Below, in pieces: positions 33,495 through 41,601 of a DNA stretch of 54,914 bases. Position 1 is the stretch's first letter. Each line of letters opens with the position of its first letter. This DNA comes from JACRFW01 sp964531745 (GTDB lineage Bacteria > Patescibacteriota > Patescibacteriia > Magasanikbacterales > GWA2-37-8): contig CAZHFX010000001.1 of the NCBI GenBank assembly GCA_964531745.1, forward strand, positions 1 to 54,914, in the 5' to 3' direction. Made by a program: the position numbers and the translations under genes. Below the pieces are notes generated by a model. The model had not been told where the DNA came from. It did no database searches and saw only the letters and a list, made by a program, of their open reading frames with translations.

Positions 33495-35025
33495 GAGGGA
33501 ACAATGCTTCCCCTTTGTTAATTTTATTGCCTACCGTTAAATCTACCCACTGTTGCAACTCTGACAGCGGCTTGGCCAGCTCTTTTCCTGCCTCTAGGCC
33601 GAGCTGAACAAAAAGTTTCTCGGCTGTCTCGGGCATAACTGGCCAGATCATTACCGCGATATGACGCAACGCCTCCGCTAAATGATAAAGCAGATCGCGC
33701 ACCTCCTCTGTTTTGCCGGCTTTAGCAAGCGACCATGGCTGTTTGTCGGAAATTATCTGGTCGCAGGACGCGCTGAATTTCCAAACAGCGGCTAGTGCAT
33801 GGTCAAACCGCCAGCTATTCATCCCAGCCTCATATCCCGGCCAAACATCTTTAGTCAGAAAATCAATCAAACCGCTGTCCGCTGTCCGCACTTCTGGAAT
33901 TTTGCCGTCGCTGTATTTCTCCACCATTGTTAGAATACGATTAGTCAGATTGCCAATGCCATTAGCCAAATCGCCATTATACCGCTCAATAAATTGTTTT
34001 TCGGAAAAATTGCCGTCGCTTTCAAAAGGAATTTCCCGCGCGAAAAAATAACGCACAGCGTCTAGAGGAAATTTCTTAATTATCTCTAAAGGATTAATAA
34101 CATTCCCCAACGATTTGCTCATTTTCTGGCCATCCACATAAATAAACCCGTGTACCGCGATTTGCTTGGGCGGTTCTAGGCCGGCCGCCATAAGCATGGC
34201 TGGCCAAAGTAAGGAATGAAAACGGTTGATGTCTTTGCCGACGATATGCACTCCCGGCCAAAACTTTTTGAAGAGCTTGTTTTCTGTTGAGCCATACCCC
34301 AACGCGGTAATATAATTTGTGAGCGCGTCAAACCAGACATACATCACCTGGCTGTCGTCGCCCGGCACCGGAATGCCCCACGATAATTTCTCTTTAGAAC
34401 GCGAAATGCTGATATCAGCAAGACCGCCTTTAAGAAGATTGTACATCTCTTTGTGGCGGCTTTCCGGAAAAACAAAATCCGGCCGGCTCTCAAATAAAAA
34501 CTCCAACGGCTCCTGATAGCGGGAAAGCCTAAAAAAATAATTTTCTTCTTCCAGCGCGATGATCGTTGAAGGCGAGTTCGGATGGTCGGGACAAACACCG
34601 TTGATGAGATCTTTTTCGGTTTTATAAGATTCGCACCCCACGCAATAAAGCCCTTTGTATTTTTTCTTATAAATATCGCCATTTTTAAAAACGGCTTCCC
34701 AAAATTTCTTGGCTCGCTCTTCGTGCCGCGGCTCGGTAGTGCGGATAAAATCCGTATTCGTGATATTCCACTGGTCGGCTAAATTTTGAAATTCCGCCGA
34801 GCGTTCGGAAGCAAAACTTTCCACTGTCTGGCCAGCTTCCTTGGCGGTTTTAAACATTTTTTGTCCGTGTTCATCGGTGCCGGTCAAAAAATAAACTTCG
34901 TTTCCCAATAAACACTGGTAGCGCGCCGCCACATCGGCGTAGAGAATTTCCAAAGCAAACCCGATATGCGGGCTGGCGTTGGCGTACGGAATGGCGGTGG
35001 TGAGATAGAAAGGATTGTTTTTCAC
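33487..35025 (-). CDS. metG: Methionyl-tRNA synthetase
   Basis: 512-aa class I synthetase. HIGH motif as PHIGFALEI, KMSKS as KMSKSLGNVINPLE, and a zinc knuckle (YCVGCESYKTEKD then CPDH). The anticodon domain with WSLAKAGKTEEV is present; no C-terminal EMAP/Trbp111 tail. The last residues and stop codon (FPRI then TAG) fall in an AT-rich repeat. The start overlaps the rsmI stop by four bases. Confidence 0.95.
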   Translation of the reverse strand: MKNNPFYLTTAIPYANASPHIGFALEILYADVAARYQCLLGNEVYFLTGTDEHGQKMFKTAKEAGQTVESFASERSAEFQNLADQWNITNTDFIRTTEPRHEERAKKFWEAVFKNGDIYKKKYKGLYCVGCESYKTEKDLINGVCPDHPNSPSTIIALEEENYFFRLSRYQEPLEFLFESRPDFVFPESRHKEMYNLLKGGLADISISRSKEKLSWGIPVPGDDSQVMYVWFDALTNYITALGYGSTENKLFKKFWPGVHIVGKDINRFHSLLWPAMLMAAGLEPPKQIAVHGFIYVDGQKMSKSLGNVINPLEIIKKFPLDAVRYFFAREIPFESDGNFSEKQFIERYNGDLANGIGNLTNRILTMVEKYSDGKIPEVRTADSGLIDFLTKDVWPGYEAGMNSWRFDHALAAVWKFSASCDQIISDKQPWSLAKAGKTEEVRDLLYHLAEALRHIAVMIWPVMPETAEKLFVQLGLEAGKELAKPLSELQQWVDLTVGNKINKGEALFPRI

Positions 35026-35696
35026 AAAGTATTAATCACAATGACAAATTCTCCTCTCTCGTCCATTTTTAACTGATCAAGTTTACCGACAATCGTGCGA
35101 TAGATGGTTTCAAATTTTTTAGTCAGTTCTCGGCAAATAACCAGCTCTCTCTCCGGCGGCAACACTCCCCGCAGTTCATCCAGACATTTTTGTATGCGGT
35201 GGCCCGATTCGTAGAAAACGATTGTATTCTCCAACAGGGCTAACTCTTTAAAATATTTTTGCCGTTTATTTTTGTGCGGAGGAAAACCCAGGAAAGTAAA
35301 ACGATCAACGGGAAAACCCGAAATAGAAAGCGCGGCAATAACAGCAGATGGACCGGGAATTGGAATAAATGTTAAATGTTCAATGCTAAATGTCAAATGA
35401 TGAATAAGCTGATTTCCCGGATCGCTTATCCCCGGCGTGCCGGCATCGGTCACCAACGCGATATTTTTACCATCCGCCAGCAATTGTTCAATTTCTTTTA
35501 CTCGCCTAGCATCACTATGCTGGTGATAACTCAAAGTCGGGGTTTTAATTTCGTACCGATCCAACAAATTTTTGGTCACGCGCGTGTCTTCGCACAAAAC
35601 TAAATCAACGCTTTTCAGCGTCTCAACTGCTCGAAAAGTTATATCGGCCAAATTGCCGATGGGCGTGGCGACAATAAAAAGTTCTCCGGTCGGCAT
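35022..35696 (-). CDS. rsmI: 16S rRNA (cytidine1402-2'-O)-methyltransferase
   Basis: 224-aa SAM-dependent methyltransferase modifying C1402 in the decoding centre. N-terminal LFIVATPIGNLADITFRAV, CEDTRVTKNLLDRY, LVTDAGTPGISDPG and IPIPGPSAVIAALSISGF are typical. Residues 99-110 (HHLTFSIEHLTF) are encoded by an AT-rich repeat replacing the usual helix sequence before IPIPG. Shorter than the 280-aa E. coli enzyme because the C-terminal domain is absent. Confidence 0.93.
   Translation of the reverse strand: MPTGELFIVATPIGNLADITFRAVETLKSVDLVLCEDTRVTKNLLDRYEIKTPTLSYHQHSDARRVKEIEQLLADGKNIALVTDAGTPGISDPGNQLIHHLTFSIEHLTFIPIPGPSAVIAALSISGFPVDRFTFLGFPPHKNKRQKYFKELALLENTIVFYESGHRIQKCLDELRGVLPPERELVICRELTKKFETIYRTIVGKLDQLKMDERGEFVIVINTL
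35367..35402. repeat. AT-rich ATTTAGC/ATTTAAC repeat inside rsmI
   Basis: On the minus strand, CATTTGACATTTAGCATTG followed by AACATTTAACATTT. Near-identical units sit at the metG-cvpA junction (33468-33494). It remains in frame. Confidence 0.55.
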
Positions 35697-35707
35697 ACTC
35701 TAGCATT

Positions 35708-35736
35708 ATTTTAGCAAAAATAAAGCGCAAAAGCAA
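35708..35736 (-). promoter_or_regulatory. Candidate promoter of the rsmI-metG-cvpA-tatD unit
   Basis: On the minus strand TTGCTT (35731-35736), 17-bp spacer, TAAAAT (35708-35713), in the 40-bp gap before rsmI. Leader about 5-6 nt. Confidence 0.5.
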
Positions 35737-36951
35737 CTATTTGGATAATTTAACTGCCAGCTTCAGCGCCTTTTGTAAAGATTGAATGGTGTAATCAATA
35801 TCTAGCTTGGTCGTGCCTTTACCTAAAGTAAACCTTACGCTGGAAAATATTTCTGCTTGGGTTTTTCCAATCGCCTTCAACACCTGCGACGGTTCGCGCG
35901 ACTCTGCCGTGCAAGCCGAACCAGTGGAGCACATAACTCCGTAGCTATCCAAATAAATTACCAGCGCCTCGCCATCAACGCCGGGAAAAACAACATTGAG
36001 GTTGTTAGGCAGCCGCCTCTCCCCTATTTCTGGGCCATTGAGTTGAAGATTGGGAACTAATTTTCGTAATTTTACAAAAAAATACTGGGTGAGCTGGCGC
36101 TGTCTGTCGAGCGGCGAAACCCCGCCCCTTCCCCTAATAGAAAAGGGGGGAATTAACAAGTGAACCAATTCCAGCGCCTTTGCCAGCCCAACAATCCCGG
36201 GCACATTTTCCGTGCCGGCGCGCCGGTGGCGTTCTTGACTGCCGCCAAACATAATTGGCTCCAAATCAACACCGTGGCGCGCGTATAAAAAACCGGCGCC
36301 TTTTGGCCCGTATATTTTACTGCCATTTACGCTCATCAGATCTACATGCAATTTTTCCACGTCCAAATCAAGGCGCCCGGCCGCCTGGCAGGCATCGCTA
36401 TGAAAAAATGGGTAAGCACTCCCTTTTTCTTTGCGATAATGACTAATCTGCCGGCCAATTTCGGCAATCGGCTGAATGGCGCCGATTTCATTGTTGGCGT
36501 ACATGATTGAAATAAGTGTTGTATCCGGACGAATAGTTTTAACAACATCTTCAGTTTTAATAAAACCATTTTTGTCTACCGGCAAAATTGTAATTTTCCA
36601 ACCTTCTTTTTTCAGCTGTACTAATGGCTCTAAAACCGAATGATGCTCGGCCGCGACAGTAATAATGTGTTTACCGTGTTTGACATGAGCGCGCGCCACT
36701 CCCAAAATGGCGAGGTTGTTTGACTCGGTGCCGCCGCTGGTAAAAATAATATTACCCGGCCGGGCGCGCAATATCTCCGCGATCGTCCGCCGGCTGTCGT
36801 CCAAAGCGCTGTTGCTTATTTGCGCCTCGCTATAAAGCGCCGACGGATTGCCGCAATGTTCGTAAAAATAAGGCCACATAGCCTCAAACACCCGCTGATC
36901 AACAGGCGTCGCGGCGGCATTGTCAAGATATACTGAACGGCAGCGGGTCAT
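35737..36951 (-). CDS. Cysteine desulfurase (IscS/NifS family)
   Basis: 404-aa PLP enzyme releasing sulfur from cysteine for Fe-S cluster and thio-tRNA synthesis. PLP lysine in VNGSKIYGPKGAGFLY, N-terminal VYLDNAAATPVD, and the catalytic Cys in CSTGSACTAESREPSQVL. Residues 266-278 (IPPFSIRGRGGVS) are an unusual insert encoded by a GC-rich palindrome (36119-36156). The gene abuts the exonuclease gene. No scaffold protein gene is in the window. Confidence 0.92.
   Translation of the reverse strand: MTRCRSVYLDNAAATPVDQRVFEAMWPYFYEHCGNPSALYSEAQISNSALDDSRRTIAEILRARPGNIIFTSGGTESNNLAILGVARAHVKHGKHIITVAAEHHSVLEPLVQLKKEGWKITILPVDKNGFIKTEDVVKTIRPDTTLISIMYANNEIGAIQPIAEIGRQISHYRKEKGSAYPFFHSDACQAAGRLDLDVEKLHVDLMSVNGSKIYGPKGAGFLYARHGVDLEPIMFGGSQERHRRAGTENVPGIVGLAKALELVHLLIPPFSIRGRGGVSPLDRQRQLTQYFFVKLRKLVPNLQLNGPEIGERRLPNNLNVVFPGVDGEALVIYLDSYGVMCSTGSACTAESREPSQVLKAIGKTQAEIFSSVRFTLGKGTTKLDIDYTIQSLQKALKLAVKLSK
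36119..36156. repeat. GC-rich palindromic repeat inside the cysteine desulfurase gene
   Basis: Plus strand CCCCGCCCCTTCCCCTAATA then GAAAAGGGGGGAA. CCCCTT and AAGGGG-like arms form an imperfect inverted repeat. The reading frame is preserved. Confidence 0.5.
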
Positions 36952-37539
36952 TTAGAATGGCAATGTTAGATTGATATTTCTGTTTGCCGACGCCGAAGCG
37001 GCGGCCGGAAAACTAAAATCAACCCGAAAGGGCAAGATTTTTCCGGTCAATGATTTATAAAATAACTGTTTATTTTTTCGTCCGAAATCGTACACCTCTT
37101 TGGTTACCCGCACGTCTTGCTCGCAATATTTTTTAATCTCGTCAATTTTTCCCTCATTCCACCAACGAATGGCCTGCAGACCTTCGGCGCTCTTTTCAAT
37201 ATTATCCAGCGTGGCCTGGGCAATGTCATTCAGCTTCAAGCGAAAACCAAGATTCTTTTTTACTTCAGTCATCAAATCAAGATGCGTCAATTTGGATAAA
37301 TCACCTAAATAATAATTATTCATAATCGGTAAATCAAAATGCTCGCTGTTGTAGCCGATAATCCGATCCGCCTTTTCCAGAATCGGCCACAATTTCCCCA
37401 GTTCATGTTCTTCAAAACTTTGGTAGTCGCCGGTTTCGTAACGATAAATGGAAACGCAGGAAATTTTCAGTTTGCTGAAATCGTTATTCACGTCGGCAAA
37501 CGTATTTTGCGTTTCAATATCAAAAATAATTTCGTTCAT
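36952..37539 (-). CDS. RNase H-fold 3'-5' exonuclease-like protein (DEDD family)
   Basis: About 195 aa. Exonuclease I motif IIFDIETQN, motif II GYNSEHFDLPIMNNY and motif III YCEQDVRVTKEVYDFG give the DEDD acidic residues. This resembles predicted 3'-5' exonucleases of the YprB/RNase H-like group; nucleic acid substrate unknown. The ATG at 37539 (MNEIIFDIE) is chosen. An ATG at 37554 lies in the flanking repeat. Confidence 0.78.
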   Translation of the reverse strand: MNEIIFDIETQNTFADVNNDFSKLKISCVSIYRYETGDYQSFEEHELGKLWPILEKADRIIGYNSEHFDLPIMNNYYLGDLSKLTHLDLMTEVKKNLGFRLKLNDIAQATLDNIEKSAEGLQAIRWWNEGKIDEIKKYCEQDVRVTKEVYDFGRKNKQLFYKSLTGKILPFRVDFSFPAAASASANRNINLTLPF

Positions 37540-37548
37540 ATTTTTTAC

Positions 37549-37627
37549 TGTCATCCTGAACGAATGTGAAGGATCTCTGTCTTAATTGGCGAACGGACAG
37601 AGATTCTTCGTTTCACTCAGAATGACA
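37549..37627. repeat. 79-bp imperfect palindromic element
   Basis: Arm 1 runs from TGTCATCCTGAAC to GGATCTCTGTC (37549-37581) and arm 2 from GACAGAGATTCTTC to CAGAATGACA (37596-37627). It would fold into a long hairpin with a 14-base loop. It fills the gap between two minus-strand genes and shares its arm with the repeat inside tatD. Confidence 0.8.
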
Positions 37628-37636
37628 ATTAGTTAT

Positions 37637-38485
37637 TTAAACCATTATTACCGGAAAAACGACAGTGCCCAGCTCCGCGCGCAATTTAATTAAATCCATT
37701 TTATTCTCCAACTCGCCGCGCAGACGATCAACGATCATTTTATCAGGATTTTTGAATAAAAACAAGGGGTTTTTATGGCATAAAAATTTTCCGTTATAAA
37801 TAAGGTAATTTGCCAAAGAAAAACGCCAATGGCGCCGACCAGATAAAAAAATCCCTTCGGCCAACGCGAGCAGTTGCCGCGACATTTGATCTAGTTCCAA
37901 AAAAGATAACACCGCGCCATTTTTTTTGGCTGTAAGCATGGCCTTTACCGGGTTCCAAGAGATGCCCGCTAAAGATAATTGCTCAAAAAGAAACGATGCC
38001 GCGAAACCCTTGCGACAAGGTAAAGCTTCTGCCAAAAGCGTCTTGGCGACAGCCAAGTGCTGGGCCATTTTGGCCAGCGTAAATTGTTTCTCCGCCGGCC
38101 TTTTGGCCGTTAGATATAAAACATAGTTCCAGTAAGCCAATTTAACGGCGCTCCGAAAAACAATTTTTGTATTCAACGGCGACTGCCAGACCGCGCCGCC
38201 AACAGTTTCTCCGGCGGTAAAATACCAGCCCCGTTCATAAAAAAAACGCGGCATGACCAGGCAATTAATGGCCGTGCCGCGATATTGCTGTTTTAATTGT
38301 TTTACCGCCGGAAGATATTTTTTGTAGACAAAGAAATGCCGCCAGCCACGTAGAATGTAAAAATCTAAATCGCTGTTCTTTCCCGCCTCCCCGGTCCAAT
38401 AGCTGCCTCCTAAAAGAACGATGCTATCGGAATAAATAGTTTGCAGAGCCTGATGAATTGCTTTTACGGCTGGCGTCGGCAACAT
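37637..38485 (-). CDS. Nucleotidyltransferase-fold protein of unknown role
   Basis: 282 aa. The N-terminal part has the minimal nucleotidyltransferase signature GGSYWTGEAGKNSDLDFYI (GS...DxD, metal-binding Asp pair). The rest is helical and unrecognised, with aromatic-rich segments. No HEPN partner gene follows, so a MNT/HEPN toxin-antitoxin pair is not supported. Own promoter at 38509-38536. Confidence 0.65.
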   Translation of the reverse strand: MLPTPAVKAIHQALQTIYSDSIVLLGGSYWTGEAGKNSDLDFYILRGWRHFFVYKKYLPAVKQLKQQYRGTAINCLVMPRFFYERGWYFTAGETVGGAVWQSPLNTKIVFRSAVKLAYWNYVLYLTAKRPAEKQFTLAKMAQHLAVAKTLLAEALPCRKGFAASFLFEQLSLAGISWNPVKAMLTAKKNGAVLSFLELDQMSRQLLALAEGIFLSGRRHWRFSLANYLIYNGKFLCHKNPLFLFKNPDKMIVDRLRGELENKMDLIKLRAELGTVVFPVIMV

Positions 38486-38508
38486 ACTGCCAGTTAGTTA
38501 GGGGCTGG

Positions 38509-38536
38509 ATTATAGGGTTTTATTTGGCATTTGCAA
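38509..38536 (-). promoter_or_regulatory. Candidate promoter for the nucleotidyltransferase gene
   Basis: On the minus strand TTGCAA (38531-38536), 16-bp spacer, perfect TATAAT (38509-38514). It overlaps the end of the PAP2 gene. Confidence 0.6.
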
Positions 38537-39001
38537 GCGGCGCTGTTTGGAAAATCGTTCGGCATAATACACCGCCACCATGGCAACACTCGCGGCGGCT
38601 AAACTGCCCAATATGTCCACGGGATGGTGCACCAGCGCCGCCACCCGGCCGACGCCGACAAGAATAGCGAGAATAAACAAAACCGCCCCCCACTTTTTAT
38701 TGAAACTGAATACCAGCGCGGCCGACGCCGCGCTAAGCAGAGTATGGTCGGAAGGAAAACCATTGTCGGCTATATGCGCCACGAACGGGGTTACATTGAG
38801 AAGCACGAATGGCCGCGGATTGTAATACAGCGCACCCATTATTCTTGAGATAATAAAAATAATTGGAAAAGAAATGGCGGCGCGCCAGATAATTTCCTTC
38901 TTCAGCGCTTTCGTTTGCCGCCACCAAAAAAAAACAACAAGAAGCGCTATAATGACGATGAGATAGTCGGCCGCGAAGACAATAACCTCGTTTCGGAACA
39001 T
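38510..39001 (-). CDS. PAP2-family membrane phosphatase
   Basis: 163 aa, about five transmembrane helices. Phosphatase motifs: NPRPF, GFPSDHTLLSAA and GRVAALVHHPVDILG, which hold the Arg-Pro, Ser-x-His and Arg...His...Asp residues. Probably an undecaprenyl-diphosphatase (BcrC-like) recycling the wall lipid carrier, or a lipid phosphate phosphatase. The first motif lacks the usual upstream Lys. Confidence 0.82.
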   Translation of the reverse strand: MFRNEVIVFAADYLIVIIALLVVFFWWRQTKALKKEIIWRAAISFPIIFIISRIMGALYYNPRPFVLLNVTPFVAHIADNGFPSDHTLLSAASAALVFSFNKKWGAVLFILAILVGVGRVAALVHHPVDILGSLAAASVAMVAVYYAERFSKQRRLQMPNKTL

Positions 39002-39008
39002 AGAAAAA

Positions 39009-41381
39009 TTACAATTTCACGCTGTGGCCGCCGAATTGCTGGCGCAGAGCAGAAATTATTTTACCGGTATAATCGGGTTTCTTTCGGGAAACTTCTCTGA
39101 ATCGCAAAGCTCCGGCGATGATTTTATCGGTTACTTTCAACTCCGCGGCCGTTTTGACTGTCCACGCGCCCTCGCCTGTGCCACTCACCTGTCCGGAAAT
39201 GACGCGTAAATTTGCTCCATATAATTCAAAGGCTTTTTTAAGCCACGCGATCAGGCGCGATTCAATAACACTGCCGTGGTTATAAATACTTGCCACCTCA
39301 GCCAGATTCAGCTTAAACGCTGATTTTTTAAGAATACTAAAACCTTCGGCTATCGCCTGCAATATACCATATTCAATGCCATTGTGAATCATTTTGACGA
39401 AATGGCCGGCGCCCGCTCCCGGAAAAAATTGGTATCCGCCCGGCACGGCTAAATCATCAAATAAAACTTCAAGTTTTCTAAATATCTTCTTTTCGCCTCC
39501 GATCATCAGACACGCGCCGTTGCGCGCGCCGGACGGACCGCCCGACGTCCCGCAATCAAGCAAATGAATTCCCTGTTTGGCTAATTTTTGAGCTCGCCTG
39601 ATAGTGTCTTTGAAATAAGAATTGCCTCCGTCAATTATAATGTCGCCGCGTTTCATTTTTTTAGCAACGCCGTCAGGCCCGAACAGCGTTTCATCCACCG
39701 CCTTGCCGGCGGGCAACATGAGCCAAATAATTTTTTGTTGGGGCAATTTATCAATTAATTCAGCCAGACTAAAAGCGCCGTTTGGGCCTTCTTTTGCGAG
39801 CTCTTTGACGCTTTCGGGCGAACGATCATAGATCGCCGCCTTCCACCCCTCTTCGTTAAGATGGCGCGCCAAATTGGCGCCCATTTTCCCCAGTCCGATG
39901 ATGCCGATTGTTTTAGCAATAAACGGCTGGCCGGAAACTTCCAAAACTCGCTCGGCAATATCGGCCGAGTCAGGCGCGTAGCTTAAAAGCGGCGAGGCGT
40001 TCTTCTGCCAGGCCCGGCTGATGGGATCAATAAATTTCCACATGGCGTCAATTTCAGAGGTGCTGACAAAAAGCGTCTGATCGCCTTTGATACAGTCAAA
40101 TAACAATTTCGCGTACTGCTCAACATATTGCGCCTGCTCCTTACTTTCCCTAAGCATAAAATTAAAAGAGCGCTCTTCCAGCGCGAGCTCTAGCCCCGGT
40201 TTTTTGGCGCGGAAAGTAATTAAAATTTTCTCTTCCGGCTCGAGGCTGATAATAACCTGGTTGTTAAAATGCCGGCCGCCGGGCGGGCAGAGGCAGGGGT
40301 GTGGATGGTTGAAGGTAATTACCGCTTCTTTGCGTTGTTCCCCCAACCTTTTGCCGCTCTCTAAAAAAATCTTCACCCCGCGCCAGCGCTCTCCCGCCAG
40401 TTTGGCCTCAACTCTAAAAAATGTTTCCGTGGTGGACATCGGGTTCACCTCCGGAATAGCTGTGTAGCCGGCATACTGGGCGCGCCGGGCGGTTTTTTTA
40501 ATATCCGCGAACGTCGGCGCGGCCAGAGTACGCAAGACAGCGGCGCGTTTTTCACGGATGGCGGAAACGGAAAGGCTGGCAGGCGCGTCCATTGTTATTA
40601 AAGCCAGCATTTGCAACAAGTGATTCTGCCCGACATCGCGCAAAGCGCCGACGCCGTCATAAAACGCGCCGCGAGTTTCTACGCCGATTTTCTCGTATAA
40701 ACGCAAAACGATGGATTCAATAGAACGATTGGACCAATGATCCTCAAATAAATTATTGGCAAAACGAAAATTCATTATCTCTTCCAGCATTTCTTTGGCT
40801 AAATAGTGATCCAGACGATAAATTTGAATTTCTTTGAACAATCGGCCCAACGTGCGGTCAAGGTCTTGGGCAGTTTTAAAATCTTTGCCGAACGGCTTTT
40901 CAACAATCACTCTGGTCCAGCCTTCTTCCTGGCTGCAGGGCAGAGTCAGCTTGGCGGAGGAGAGATTTTCCAAAATAATTTTGTCGTGCTCGGGGGGAAC
41001 CGCCAGATAAAAAAGCTTATTTGCGCACGTTTTCCATTCCCCGTCAACCCGCCCAAGATGGCGGGCCAGCTCTTCATAGCGAGCGACGGCTTCAAAACGG
41101 CCGCGCCGGAACGCAAACAATTTTATGAAATTTTTCACTTCTTCAGTCGGCACGACCAGCCCGGCGTAACGCAAAATTATCCCGGCAATATGATCCTGAA
41201 ATTGTCCGGCGGAATAATCGCGGCGAGAAAAACCGATAATATGAAATAGAGCTGGTAATTTTTTCTGCCAATACAAATCAAACAAAGCCGGAACGATCTT
41301 TTTTTCCATCAGATCGCCGGTGGCGCCGAAAATCACTAAAATAGTGGGGAAATTAGCGTCAATGTTTTTCATGCCTTTCAT
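39009..41381 (-). CDS. Bifunctional fusion: glucose-6-phosphate dehydrogenase and 6-phosphogluconate dehydrogenase
   Basis: 790 aa covering the two NAD(P)H-producing oxidations of the pentose phosphate pathway. Residues 1 to about 485 are G6PDH: nucleotide site VIFGATGDLMEKKIVPALF, and the catalytic-site block YRLDHYLAKEMLEE. Residues about 488-790 are a short-form 6PGDH (GntZ type): IGIIGLGKMGANLARHL, DGGNSYFKD, DCGTSGGPSGARNG and HFVKMIHNGIEYG with the catalytic Lys. No 6-phosphogluconolactonase domain lies between them. Start ATG 41381 or, alternatively, 41372 (MKNID). Both halves look intact. Confidence 0.93.
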   Translation of the reverse strand: MKGMKNIDANFPTILVIFGATGDLMEKKIVPALFDLYWQKKLPALFHIIGFSRRDYSAGQFQDHIAGIILRYAGLVVPTEEVKNFIKLFAFRRGRFEAVARYEELARHLGRVDGEWKTCANKLFYLAVPPEHDKIILENLSSAKLTLPCSQEEGWTRVIVEKPFGKDFKTAQDLDRTLGRLFKEIQIYRLDHYLAKEMLEEIMNFRFANNLFEDHWSNRSIESIVLRLYEKIGVETRGAFYDGVGALRDVGQNHLLQMLALITMDAPASLSVSAIREKRAAVLRTLAAPTFADIKKTARRAQYAGYTAIPEVNPMSTTETFFRVEAKLAGERWRGVKIFLESGKRLGEQRKEAVITFNHPHPCLCPPGGRHFNNQVIISLEPEEKILITFRAKKPGLELALEERSFNFMLRESKEQAQYVEQYAKLLFDCIKGDQTLFVSTSEIDAMWKFIDPISRAWQKNASPLLSYAPDSADIAERVLEVSGQPFIAKTIGIIGLGKMGANLARHLNEEGWKAAIYDRSPESVKELAKEGPNGAFSLAELIDKLPQQKIIWLMLPAGKAVDETLFGPDGVAKKMKRGDIIIDGGNSYFKDTIRRAQKLAKQGIHLLDCGTSGGPSGARNGACLMIGGEKKIFRKLEVLFDDLAVPGGYQFFPGAGAGHFVKMIHNGIEYGILQAIAEGFSILKKSAFKLNLAEVASIYNHGSVIESRLIAWLKKAFELYGANLRVISGQVSGTGEGAWTVKTAAELKVTDKIIAGALRFREVSRKKPDYTGKIISALRQQFGGHSVKL

Positions 41382-41416
41382 AATACCACAAATAACCAGA
41401 AAAAAGAAACGGCCGC

Positions 41417-41445
41417 TTGCCTTTTTCTTCTCTTTATAGTATACT
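41417..41445 (+). promoter_or_regulatory. Promoter for the 41-aa basic ORF
   Basis: TTGCCT (41417-41422), exactly 17 bp, TATACT (41440-41445), followed by a 24-nt leader to the ATG at 41476. It diverges from the zwf-gnd fusion gene. Confidence 0.6.
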
Positions 41446-41475
41446 AACTGATACTTAAAAACTCTTTTTCACTTT

Positions 41476-41601
41476 ATGAATACCGCCCTCAAAGCGCGCC
41501 TGAAACAAAGCAAAAAAAATACGCTGGTCGGCCGCCGCCTAGCCCGCCAAACGAAGAAATACCGCAAGAACAACTACCACACCAAACCACGTTCGCTCTA
41601 A
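41476..41601 (+). CDS. Small, very basic 41-aa protein, unknown
   Basis: Translates as MNTALKARLKQSKKN, LVGRRLARQTKKYRKNN and a short end YHTKPRSL; about one third of residues are Lys or Arg. Third codon positions are GC-rich, as in the neighbouring secreted-protein gene. A promoter with 17-bp spacer sits at the right distance. It is not a ribosomal protein I recognise, although size and charge resemble small ribosomal or nucleic-acid-binding proteins. It overlaps antisense the tail of a wrecked kinase gene. Confidence 0.5.
   Translation: MNTALKARLKQSKKNTLVGRRLARQTKKYRKNNYHTKPRSL

Noticed and set aside
37637..38485. MNT/HEPN toxin-antitoxin pair
   Set aside because: No HEPN gene is adjacent and the protein is too long for a minimal antitoxin.
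40260..40320. Repeat insertion in the G6PDH part (PHPCLCPPGG)
   Set aside because: Some G6PDHs have a similar CLxCP segment at this point, so it is not clearly foreign.
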